From Manduca sexta (Eukaryota > Arthropoda > Insecta > Lepidoptera > Sphingidae): a stretch of DNA of 64,000 bases. The stretch covers positions 11,935,170 to 11,999,169 of the forward strand of contig NC_051134.1 in the NCBI RefSeq assembly GCF_014839805.1, given 5' to 3'. The translations under genes were made by a program, and so were the position numbers. Shown piece after piece: positions 48,597 to 60,200 of the stretch (positions are counted from its first letter, which is position 1; every line of letters starts with the position of its first letter). Below the pieces are notes generated by a model that was not told the DNA's origin, did no database searches, and was given only the letters and a program-made list of their open reading frames with translations.

Positions 48597-49105
48597 CATG
48601 AATAATATGTGAAAATAACGGATAAGTCATGCATCGAATATATTTTTTTTAAAGGTACTGGAATAAAAGGGACTTTTCACCAAACTATCGAGGTTTTTGA
48701 TTTTATTTGTTTAAATCAGAGCCTGTTTTCGCTTATGGTAATTCCCTACCAACCGAGAGCGCTTGTACGCAATCCCGTAACGAGAAAACTGTGATACAGA
48801 GCGTATAAATAAATTGCCAATATTAAATATTTGCCAATGGACAATATTTGACTCTTGGCATGCATACATTTTGTTTCAACTTTAACAGATAAAACCTCGA
48901 AAGAGTATTTCCAAATACTTGTTTTCTCGATTTCTACGTTTGCCATGAATAATAAATATTTCCCTACAGACAATTCATCTACAAAAGTGCGTAAATAAAA
49001 CCATTTTTCCCATCTGTGTCATGATCAATCTTACAAGACGAACAACATTTACTTTATAAAGTCGCCCGAAAAGGAGGAATTCTCCATATCGGCGATTGAA
49101 ATGCT
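48597..49105. other. non-coding stretch
   Basis: Nothing recognised between the RTE copy and the palindrome region. Confidence 0.45.
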
Positions 49106-49175
49106 AATTGACTTAAGCGACATTTTTATCAAAAAAAAAATTAACTAGTTTAAAAAAACATTGAAATAAAGCGCT
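49106..49175 (+). repeat. 70-nt direct repeat, copy 1 (outside the palindrome)
   Basis: Starts AATTGACTTAAGCGACATTT and ends ATTGAAATAAAGCGCT. It is identical to 49901-49970, including a run of ten A. It ends exactly where the left palindrome arm begins. Confidence 0.95.
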
Positions 49176-49918
49176 TCATATTCATACAAGCTTTACTCAC
49201 AGTTTATGCATGCGGCACTTATGTTGTTAGCTCTTGGATTAAAGTTGTAATTTTTAAATAGTAAAATAGTTTGGGATGGATGACAGTAGTCTGAAAACAA
49301 CGATCGTAAAGTCTTACCGATGCGATTATAAGCTGTTTTAAAATCGACGCCATTCTCAAGCTTCAATCCGATTCCCTAAGAACAAGTCGAGACAAGAACA
49401 AGAAGAGATCAGAATAAGACATTTGCAGAATGTGAAAGAAATGTGTTTTAATTGGTCAATTTTAGAGATTAAAAAAAATTGGTATCGTTTGTTGAAAATG
49501 GCAGTAGAAATTAATTTTCAAAATTCAGATCAAATGTTAATTCCTCAGGTTCACGATCACTCACTTATGTCCGAACTACCGCCCGTAGACATTTTGCTTA
49601 TTATTATTGCAAAATAGTCTAAGGAAGTTACTTATTTCATACCATAATTAATGAATTAAGCAACCAAGCGGCTCAAATCTTAATATTAGAAATAATGTGT
49701 CCCCAAAGAATAATAAATGAAAAAGCACCATATTCCACTCGCAGATATGTTGGGTACCTAATATCGTATAACGAGGCTTGAATAAATACATTTCTGATTT
49801 CGGCGATTTGATAAAGGATCCTAACGCTCGCGTGAATTTTCATAACTTGATACACTGACGATTTGCCGAATATACTTAAGTATATTGACGATTGAAACGA
49901 AATTGACTTAAGCGACAT
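49175..49918 (+). repeat. left arm of a 1.9-kb palindrome
   Basis: 744 nt that is the near-perfect reverse complement of 50327-51075 (749 nt). Outer edge TTCATATTCATACAAGCTTT, inner edge AATTGACTTAAGCGACAT. I found about two substitutions and five single-base length differences, all with the left arm shorter. Open frames inside have no recognisable family. Confidence 0.95.
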
Positions 49919-49970
49919 TTTTATCAAAAAAAAAATTAACTAGTTTAAAAAAACATTGAAATAAAGCGCT
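49901..49970 (+). repeat. 70-nt direct repeat, copy 2 (overlaps the palindrome's inner edge)
   Basis: Identical to 49106-49175. Its first 18 nt are also the last 18 nt of the left palindrome arm; the remainder lies in the spacer. Confidence 0.95.
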
Positions 49971-50236
49971 GATTTTCTTCTTTTTCTTTGATTACTGGCG
50001 ACGAGCTTGATTATGAAGCTATTCCGCCAATGTCACGTTGTTACAGACTGCAGATTTCTAAAGTACTATAGATGAATGTCTTTATGTTGGAGACTTTAGT
50101 TAATGAGAGAATAAACGAAAGGGATTAGCAGTTCTTGAGTGACAGTTGACTCTAGTTGGCATATTGAATTAATGTTTTCCCCAAATGTTACTGAGTGCTG
50201 ATATTAAATACGTATGAAAGTTAGTGTCGCAAAAAT

Positions 50237-50371
50237 ATGTCGCTTAAGACAATTAGTCTTTCAACCATTGATATACTAAATATGTCGCTTAAGACAATTA
50301 GTCTTTCAACCATTGATATACTAAATATGTCGCTTAAGTCAATTTCGTTTCAATCGTCAATATACTTAAGT
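50237..50371 (+). repeat. 45-bp tandem repeat, two identical units and one diverged
   Basis: Units start at 50237, 50282 and 50327. The first two are identical (ATGTCGCTTAAGACAATTAG start); the third begins ATGTCGCTTAAGTCAATTTC and is the inner edge of the right palindrome arm. Because 45 is a multiple of three, the units translate as MSLKTISLSTIDILN twice and then MSLKSISFQSSIYLS; this is probably not a real protein. Confidence 0.95.
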
Positions 50372-51075
50372 ATATTCGGCAAATCGTCAGTGTATCAAGT
50401 TATGAAAATTCACGCGAGCGTTAGGATCCTTTATCAAATCGCCGAAATCAGAAATGTATTTATTCAAGCCTCGTTATACGATATTAGGTACCCAACATAT
50501 CTGCGAGTGGAATATGGTGCTTTTTCATTTATTATTCTTTGGGGACACATTATTTCTAATATTAAGATTTGAGCCGCTTGGTTGCTTAATTCATTAATTA
50601 TGGTATGAAATAAGTAACTTCCTTAGACTATTTTGCAATAATAATAAGCAAAAATGTCTACGGGCGGTAGTTCGGACATAAGTGAGTGATCGTGAACCTG
50701 AGGAATTAACATTTGATCTGAATTTTGAAAATTAATTTCTACTGCCATTTTCAACAAACGATACCAATTTTTTTTAATCTCTAAAATTGACCAATTAAAA
50801 CACATTTCTTTTCACATTCTTGCAAATGTCTTATTCTGATTCTCTTCTTGTTCTTGTCTCGACTTGTTCTTAGGGAATCAGATTGAAGCTTGAGAATGGC
50901 GTCGATTTTTAAAACAGCTTATAATCGCATCGGTAAGACTTTACGATCGTTGTTTTCAGACTACTGTCATCCATCCCAAACTATTTTACTATTTAAAAAT
51001 TACAACTCTAATCCAAGAGCTAACAACATAAGTGCCGCATGCATAAACTGTGAGTAAAGCTTGTATGAATATGAA
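50327..51075 (-). repeat. right arm of the 1.9-kb palindrome
   Basis: Reverse complement of 49175-49918, separated from it by a 408-nt spacer. Its outer edge stops at AGCTTGTATGAATATGAA, after which the flanks no longer pair. Confidence 0.95.
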
Positions 51076-52398
51076 ACGACGCGTACGTAAAATGGCCAAC
51101 ATCATTGCCGTGCGCACCCATTTGTACCCGGACCCTTTACACGCATTCATTTTCCGTGTAATAAACTCTGCGCGCACTTTATTTTTATCACCCAGACGAA
51201 CTGTTGATTGTGAAATGTTGAGGCGCTTAGTGTTTGACAAGCGTCGCTTGTGACCCTTGAGTTTTATGACGGCTGTATGTAGATTTCTGCGATATTACAG
51301 CTAGTTAGGGCATTAAAAAATCATTATTTGGTTTATTAAAATTCATTTTCTGTTTGAAAGGACTTGTTAGAGTTGTAGCGAGTATCCTCTGATATTACAA
51401 AGGAATAAGTAAAGTACAATTCCTGTGATTTTTCAGTTTAATAATATTAAATGCGTAATCTGATAATAGAATTTCTTGTCACCCAAGGACATTGGCATTA
51501 GATTTAGTAGGCCTCAGTTAGCCGGGACGCGATCAAGCCACGCCACGACGTCGGCGTATGATGCCGATGTCACTAATAAGGTTGGTTAATGCATTTAGAG
51601 TTTTGGGGTGTTTGTAGCATAAGGCCAGTGTGAGATCAGGTTCAAAAGATATGGTTAGAAATGGTAGCTACACGACCATCTAGAAAGCTAGCGTCATGTA
51701 GAGATAAGATAAAGCACGAGTTTGGTAGAAGGGGCAATAAAAGTGGAAGAAGGTTGTTTGAGCCTTCGCTAATCGCGCTGACCTTACCTAATTAACCATT
51801 TCTATGAAAGATACTAAAATCTTGTCACCATATTCGCCCTCAAAAAAATTTTTTTTCGTGGCCTATCACTTTCATGCAATATTAAATATTTTTTTGCAGT
51901 TACAATATCGGATATTATACTGAATTAATAACTTGTTCTAGTTCATTCCCCGTACCCACGCAACGCCACACCATACGTTCTGTGTTGTGGTGCGGGAGGT
52001 TCCAGTGATTTAGTAATACTTCTTTACGTGAAGCCTAATCACCTTTATATAATATATTGTGTCTAAAGTATTCCTTTCAAGACAAAAATATATACTTTTT
52101 CCCGGGACGTATCTTGCCGGAATACGAAATTAATAAGATTTTATTGCTGTCTACTTAAGAAGGATCCGATAAATGTTTAAGGTTTTGTTTCGTTTGTTAT
52201 TGTTACATTACGTGACTGAAATAAAAATCGGCTACAACATTTTGTTGCGGCAAATCGGCTTGTTCTTCTTTGAAATTTTTCGTATATGTAATAAATACGT
52301 AATGGCTTGTCGATTAGTAATTTAACTTTAGTTAAATACTTGAATAAAATTGTTATTTCTTTACCCTTAGATGCATTTTTTCTTAAATTCCATACAGA
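51076..52398. other. non-coding stretch
   Basis: No exon recognised. Positions 51500-51740 are of mixed composition and may be an old repeat. Confidence 0.4.
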
Positions 52399-52410
52399 GC
52401 TACCTAAATA

Positions 52411-52662
52411 CATTAGACTGCCTTGATGGCGTAGTCGTACTGCATGCGCGGTACAGCAGTGCTCTGAGGTCCTCCCGGGTTCGATTCCCGGTTCGGGAAA
52501 GGTTATATTTGAGTTTTTCTGCTCAGTATTAGCCCAGAGTTTGGAATTTGTGCCCGATATGGCTCGCCTCCTATCACCTCATGGGATGGAATACATTTAG
52601 CGAAAAGTGGGTGCCCTGATTACGCCTCTGCATACTCCTTCGGGGATATATGCTTGAAGTGT
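52411..52662 (+). repeat. tRNA-derived SINE with RTE-like tail, with 12-bp target duplication
   Basis: Flanked by GCTACCTAAATA on both sides (52399-52410 and 52663-52674). The head has an A-box-like GATGGCGTAGTCGTAC and a B-box GGGTTCGATTCCCGG. The body has TTTTTCTGCTCAGTATTAGC and the 3' part has CTCTGCATACTCCTTCGGGG. The exact target duplication shows both ends are intact. Confidence 0.92.
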
Positions 52663-52674
52663 GCTACCTAAATA

Positions 52675-54042
52675 TAAAGTTTGTAGGCTGTATAAATTGG
52701 ATGGTTTTGTAGAGGGACATGATTAAACCAAAGCTAAGACTTCAGACTATTTAGGTATTCTCTACTGCTTTAACGTGTGTTCACCTTTAAAAGTGCCTTT
52801 ACATTGAGAGAAGATACGAACACGCATGACCTACTTAATCAGTAATTCGGCAATGAATATTATTTCATACACATTAATCAAAGCTATTTACAGTTGGAAT
52901 AGAGTCTAAGTATTAGAATATATGCTGTTTCGTAACGTCTCTGAAGTAAAGTGTATCTAATATAGTAGTTTGTGAATGTTGTGTAAGTACGTCTTGTCAT
53001 CAGTATGAAAAAGGTATTTCTTGAAATTAACATCATATTCATTTTCTATAGCTTTGCTTAAAAAACATATTAATTTTTTTAAAGCAAAAATACTGTACAG
53101 GTTTTTCATTGAAATTCAACATTCATAGTTAAAAACTAAAGACAAATACGAGGTAAATTTCTATTGTAATATCATAAAAGCTGAACTGAGAAGTGAGTTG
53201 TTAAGCTAAAAATGTAAAGCATTCCATCATTCTCTTAGTAAGTACTACTAAAATAGTTTTAGAACAAGCTTTAAGTCTAGTTCAAACGATATGGACTGCG
53301 CTCCCTTTATCGAGTCTCAATAAACCGCAGAATTGGAGCCAGCCCCAGGCACTAAAAGCTTTCATACAGGCCTTCGTCAAACTATGTTGTTTCACAAGAC
53401 CTCTCCTTTGAGCCACTGTAAACAGATGCACTTAGATTGCTTACACAGCTATTGATAGGAATGTCGGGGAAATTTATGTTTCTTTTAAGTATCGTAATTT
53501 GTTTTTGTTTATTTATATTTCGTTTCGTTAGTCTATATAGAGTTCTGTAATGCCTTAATATTTAGAATATGTAGTGCGTAGTAACTAGGGTGGTAATGAA
53601 ACTCATATTTTACAAGAATAGCACATTTATTATGTTGGAAGTAGTACAACATATTATGGCACCTAGTTCCGTATTTACTATAAAATAAGGAGTAATTCTG
53701 TATAAACTTATATCTACTTATAAATATGAAAAAAACAACAGTGTTCTAAAATACTGATTACATTGACATGGAATCTCTTACGCACCACTCTAAAGCAAGA
53801 AACCAATCAAATAAAGACTAAATAGAGATGACTGTTAGATTGGTTAAATATACATCAAAACTAAAATCGTAGTGGCAGTAAAGATTTAGCTTATGTTTGA
53901 AAGAAATAACATAGTAGTAAGGAAATTGAGGTAAAAAACATAATAAGATCTATGCGTACCTAGATAACTTATGCAATTATCCCTTGGCACGTAATTGCAA
54001 TACAGTAATCTCATTAAATTGGTCATGATTTGCATTTATAGT
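52675..54042. other. non-coding stretch, downstream flank of the ADAMTS-family gene
   Basis: Nothing recognised. Confidence 0.4.
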
Positions 54043-54048
54043 TTTATT
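54043..54048 (-). promoter_or_regulatory. candidate polyadenylation signal AATAAA
   Basis: Reads AATAAA on the minus strand, about 190 nt after the TAG stop of the ADAMTS-family gene, a plausible 3' UTR length. In AT-rich DNA such hexamers also occur by chance. Confidence 0.45.
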
Positions 54049-54239
54049 TATCTTTGGCTGTCCGTCAATCACCTCTACCTATTCTTCACACAAATCATAT
54101 GCATTCTCAATCCAACCTGTGTGAAACTCAATCCTCTTCGTTTTGCAGTACTATAAGACAGACCACACAGTTCCACTTAATTTGGTCTGAGAGCTTGTAG
54201 TACATAATCTGTGGACCTTGATCTACTGATGCTGAATTT

Positions 54240-57200
54240 CTAACCAAACCTGCGACTCCGGTCCGCGTTTCTGCAAGAATTGCAGCAGTACTTCCTGAAG
54301 GGAGGCACCACGCAGTTCCTGATTAGCTGGTCGAGGGTGAAGAGCTCGCAGTATTGCGTGGCGTCACTGGTTGGGCAGGTGGTGAGGGGCCGTGGGGCGG
54401 GAGGACATCTTCGGAGGCGGCAGCGCCGGCGTCGCTCGCGGGGCTTCGGACCACAGAGGGATTCATCTGCTGCTGGACACACTAGAGGTCTTCGGGATAC
54501 GCCACGGCCGCACGTTGTTGAACACTGAAAGGTATTTTATACTCCAATTAATCAATTTAGTGATCAGACTATCGATTTCATAGCAAAATATTTTGAATGA
54601 CTTTTGAGAAGTGTAGCCAAGTGTGTTAATTATTGTTAAAAAATTTGATCGCTGCTCTACCTAAATATTACAAATATAAAGGTGACGAATTCATCTTATT
54701 GGGTAATCTATTTAAATAATCTGTGACGGTAAAGATCAAAGGTATGATTTCACGATTGTGAAAGTTAGGAATCATCTTGAAAAAACTATTTTTCGGATTT
54801 TCTTCCTACGTTTCGTAGACTTTGCAGCCTTCATGGTTACGGCGGAGAGTGAAGTGTTGGTGGTCCGAAAGATCAAAATTAAAATATCTAATGCCATTTT
54901 AAGATTATACAAAATGAAATAGATTTATTATAATGTGATTCGCGTCAACATAACAAATCATTAGGAAAATCCTTTAATACTATGTATCGTAGTGCAAATT
55001 AGTATGGTAAATAATGATAATGTTAGTTCTCATACCTGTGTCCACGCTAATTCTCTCCAGTATACTGGGCAGTGTACACGATTGCACGCCTGCTGCCTGT
55101 CTGGTCTTGAGGAGGGACACAACGCAGGAGACACACTGTTCTTAATCACTTCTCTTAATGATGTTATACTGTCAAAAGCAATAAAAATTTTAAAATCATG
55201 TCTTTAACGGGTGAATTAGGCAAAAATCTATATTTACATTAATTTCACATAGGTTCTTCTCAAAAATTGGGTTTATATTTCATATATGCCTATCGTCTAC
55301 TTTTCGAAATATAAACATTCATCGATTACATTTTACAACAATGTGCACTGTAAATTATTCTCAATTGAAGATCATTGATTTGGTTTTAGCATGCCTACAT
55401 GGATATCTACATCTAATTGTATTATTCATAGATGTAACACCCATGCTACCATAAAATTTCGTTTGAAGCTCGTGCAATTTATTCTAGTTCTATTACATTC
55501 CATATATCGTGAAAGCAATCATCAAATTAAATATTTGCAGCGCAAAATCGATTTCGATTTGAATAATTTGATTTACCACTTTGGCAACATGGTTACGAGT
55601 ACATTTCATGATTGTATTATTTATATCAACATAATTGTTGTGTACACTTCTAGAAGAAAAAAAATACGTTCATTAGATATAAAACGTTGCAATATTTCTT
55701 AGTTTGTTTGTGCGTTATTTATAATAGTTTACCGACGGGCAGGGAATCCGCAAAAGTTTAATATTGCCTGCGTTAAATATTAACTTGCTCGATATTAAAG
55801 TTTACCTAACGTTTGCTGGTACACAGAACAGTTGTCTTTCTTGGACGCCGTCATCGCCACAGGTAGCGCTGCATTCTTCCCACTCTCCTGGCGACCATAC
55901 GAATTCACAACTACGAACAAAACAAAGAATCTGATTAATTGTAATTCAAATGTTAAAAGCGAAGCCAGGCATAAAATATAAAAATATTTTTTATGTACTG
56001 AGGATTATTTTCTTGTAAAATACAGTATGACTAGATACTGATAATGATTTAGTAAATTTTACTACTGTTTAAATATTACCATATACAAAGGTCTTATCCA
56101 CCAATGGTTTTGTATATTCACTGATTCACTGATATGAAAAAAAAAACGAAAATGCTACTACAAAACCTTGAATAGAAATTCGTTAAATAAAAATAAATCA
56201 TCGTGAATGCCGTGCAATTTTTATTCGGCATTCAATCTCAATTTCACAGAAGTACGGGGCGTGCGTGCGAAAACGCCGGCATCCCACTAATGGAGATGGC
56301 ATTTCATAAGGATTATGATCGCAGATTTCGGAGTAATGGAAATAAATTGCTATATGAGAACGTACTGCTGACATGCGTCATATACGAGAACGTATCAAAA
56401 TAAATAACTTTTTAAACTTGGTACTGAGCTTAGTGAAGATGAAATCTGTTGAAGATATGGGATGATCTCTCGGGAGGACAAATAAGAATAGGCTATGGCG
56501 GAGAACAAATTATGACTAATACTCTTTTTTAAAAGAACGAGCCAAAGTGGTAAAATAATGGTAAAATAAGGTAGCAAACTTATCTCCCATTTTGGCACAT
56601 TGACAAATAAAGTTGATAATGTACTTATAAATCCCTAATCACAGAATTTTTGTTAAAAATAATTATTTAAATAACATATTCCATTGACACAAAAAGAAAA
56701 CCCTATCGATCTTTAAACAAGTTTCCCCACGTAAAAGAAAGAATGTAAGCACTAGAATATTTTTTTATTGATTTGAGCCTTCTTTGCCGATAAAGCATTC
56801 AGTTTAATTTTAGCTGCAATCGACAGCCACATTGTAGTATGTTGAATCGATACACGTCAATACGTCGATCATCCATTAATAATTCGGCGTTAATGCCGGC
56901 AAAGTGAAAGTAATCTTTAGTTACATGGCCGAGTTGTTGTTTGTTTGTGTTTGTTACATGTTTTTCTTACATGTGTTTTAGAAATCCATATTATTAAATA
57001 TAGATGGTGAATGACGAGCGATGAAAGAGAATTAACACGCGTGATCGGTAAAGGGGAAAGTACATATAATAATGTGTCGAAATATGAATGTAGACAACCA
57101 AACACTGAAGATGTAATAGATTGGGGAGATGATATTATTTATGGATTCAAGCTCTTTTATATTTGATATCAAAATCCTGTATTGTTTCAGTTTTGTATGT

Positions 57201-60200
57201 GGTTGGTATTCATGTTGATTTATGTTTCTTGAAGGAAATAAGCATTGACTGGCAACAGAATATTCTTAAAGTTGTGACTGTGTATGTCTTCCTTTATTTA
57301 GCTTAATTTCACTGCAATATATGGAGCGAGAAAACAAGTTTACAAACATGTTGCAGGTAGGATTTGAAATTTTATTTTCTAATAAGGACCGCCTGCTTGA
57401 TGTCATCTCTCTTTGTGGGATTTAGTCCCGAGGATATTTTGCTTCTAGACTTAGGCATGTGTGATTGTATGTATAACTAGTATTATTATGCACGTTTATT
57501 ACTCTTTCATTAGAAACCAGCTAAGATAGTAACTTCTGGTACGATATTACCAAAATCTATATTAGGTGGAGCATAAAAAATTCTAAAAACAAGTTCCATA
57601 TACTCAAATTACTTAGAGGCTAAATTTCCATCACCAGTTAAACCTGATTTCCTCAAGAAGAATTTATTGCTTGTCCTAAAATTTCATTACTTCAGTCCAG
57701 GTTATAGTTTCAGCTTTGCGGTCAATCACTTAAAGCGACTTTATGAATACCATTCGTATTTCTTTTTGACTTTGACTTTGACTTTTACCTGTGCGTGTTA
57801 CAAGGTTCATATCGAGCCGGTGGACAGTTTTGGTCCCGTGGACAGCGTGCCCGTACAATTCGGAGTCCGCCCCCGCACGTCGCCGAGCAAGGACCCCGTT
57901 CTGTGGACCATCTGTAGACAAGGATAATTTGTAAGAAGTTATGATTTCATTTGATGAGACTGCCTCGGTGGCGTAGTTGTATTGCATGTCCGGTACAATA
58001 GCGCTCTGAGGTCCTGGGTTCGAATCCCGGGTCGGGCAAAGTGATATTTAGGTTTTTCTGCTCAGTATCAGCCCGGAGTCTGGCATTTGTGTCCGATATG
58101 GCGATAGGCTCGCCCCCTGTCACATCATGGGACGGAACATACTTGGCGAAATGTGGATGCCTTAGTTGCACCTCTGCATATCCCTTCGGGGATAAATGCG
58201 TGATGTTATGTATGTATGTATGTATGATTTCATTTGCTATTTTTTTTTTAAATTACGTGTAAACATCATAAATATTTCAAAACACACTAGATGCATTATC
58301 TTATCTATTGTTCCTTTACTCACGCTTATTTTTTTATTACCTCCTAATTTAATCCATACGAAAATTTTAGTAGCTAGTCATATTTGATACCATAATAGAC
58401 TAACTAAAAACCTTCTGCATTGTTTTAATAGATCTGAAATCCAATCTATAGAGAATTCTAAGGAAAGATTACTTAAGATGGTTGAACTGAAGACTACAGA
58501 GATTAGAATAAATAAATGGCCTTTTCAATGCATTACCGTCTGATTCATGAAGAAATCGAACGCCAGGGATATCTAGAAACGCTTTTCATGGCAAAAGGTT
58601 TTCATCTATTGTTTGAACTTCAACTGGAGTACTAAAGACAACTGGGAATGCCAACTTATATCGCTTTGTGATTTGATGTGTGAAATTGTTTTATCTGGAT
58701 ACAAAAAGAAGTTGTTGTGTTGTTGTGTTTATCAAAGAATTAGGCTTAAATAGTTACAATTATTTGTAATATTGTCCGATATGATTTGTAAGTCTTAGTC
58801 ACTTGTTACTTCAATACTTGATCTCTTTAATAACATATTTACGTCATAAATTGTTTATTAAAAATTATGTAACTAACTATGCTATATATTATAAAGGAGC
58901 ATTTAATAATTAAAGAAACAAAATTCCAGTAAATTTTATAATTATAAACATTTTCTATAAATGAGAAGTGAAGACATCGGTATCAAATTTCTAAAATACA
59001 ACAGCAATAATTATTTTTTATTTTAGCTGAGCAACAGAACATCGAAGGCCTTGTAAATATGTTATCTTAAACTCAATAAAGAACTGATTTACAATTCCTA
59101 GCTTTCATCGTGGTTGTTTTATATGTAAGGGACGATATTTTCGAAGAAATCTTGAAATTGTCATTCGCTGGAGTGTTTTTTTGCGCGTTTTGATCGTAGG
59201 TCAGTCGCATTTTAGTTTTTCTAAATATATACTAAATTACTTTTTTCACTAAATATATTAGGATTTGAGAAAAAAGATAATGTATAGATAAATTATGTTC
59301 AATTATTAAATAATCTAATACAATAATTACGAGTAAATATATGCTATAATACAATAATTACTCGTACTCATGTTTCAATAAGATTTTGATTGATCATAGT
59401 GTGTATACTTCATGCATATACCGTTAAATTATTGAAATTAAGCTCAAATTGAAATGCAATCACCATCAACGCAGGCTTAAATGTGCTTTATAGCAGTAAT
59501 GATGTCATTAAGCCTCAAACAGCGTTATTGGTCGCACAATTTCTTGTTTATTTAACAGAATTTTGATGAACAACGTTTGTAGTTTGGAGCTTGAATAAAA
59601 TTAATTTATGGAATTCGGCTTAAATAATTCTTTTGAATTTATTTACTATTCTTTAATTTAAATCGAACATTTTACCTTAATATAGATAGTGTATGTTTTA
59701 GATATATATGTTATTATTATTTTTACTGAAGAAATTCAAGTCTCACAAAGTAACGCAGTGAATTGTATTAAAATTGTTAAGATAAATTTTGCTGTGTTCT
59801 ATACATTTTAATATTCACTATATATTTCACATTTGAGAGAGTTAAAGAATACGAAATAATTAATAATAACTGTCTCATTATATTTTAACTTTAGAAAGTT
59901 CAAAGTTACTGACGATTAGATAGTACGAAATATGAATGTAGAAAATAGTAACATTAAGACCTAATACCGATTTAAGGAAACCTTATCTCAATCGTTCTTT
60001 ATAATATAATCGGATAAAATTACAGGTATTACCCAGTAAAGAATACTAATTATGCAAACCGTTACACACGCAACGAATGATAAATGAATGGAACAAATGA
60101 GGAATTATCAACTTGTCAGACGAAGGCCAATGGCATTAAAAATGTACAGAGTGTCAAATTAGAGCCGTAAAAAGGTCTAATAACTGACGATGATTACGCA

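Noticed and set aside
49423..50805. Duplicated open frames inside the palindrome as real genes
   Set aside because: They appear twice only because the arms are inverted copies; no family, start context or splice signals support them.
52423..52500. Possible tRNA gene at the SINE head
   Set aside because: The A and B boxes belong to a SINE with target duplications; the same body follows in other copies.
54280..54583. Plus-strand frames of 82 and 63 codons in a GC-rich block
   Set aside because: Antisense to the TSP1/PLAC exon, which fits its family in every conserved cysteine.
57667..58171. Frames of 73-86 codons on both strands around 58 kb
   Set aside because: They run through the SINE and antisense to an ADAMTS exon.
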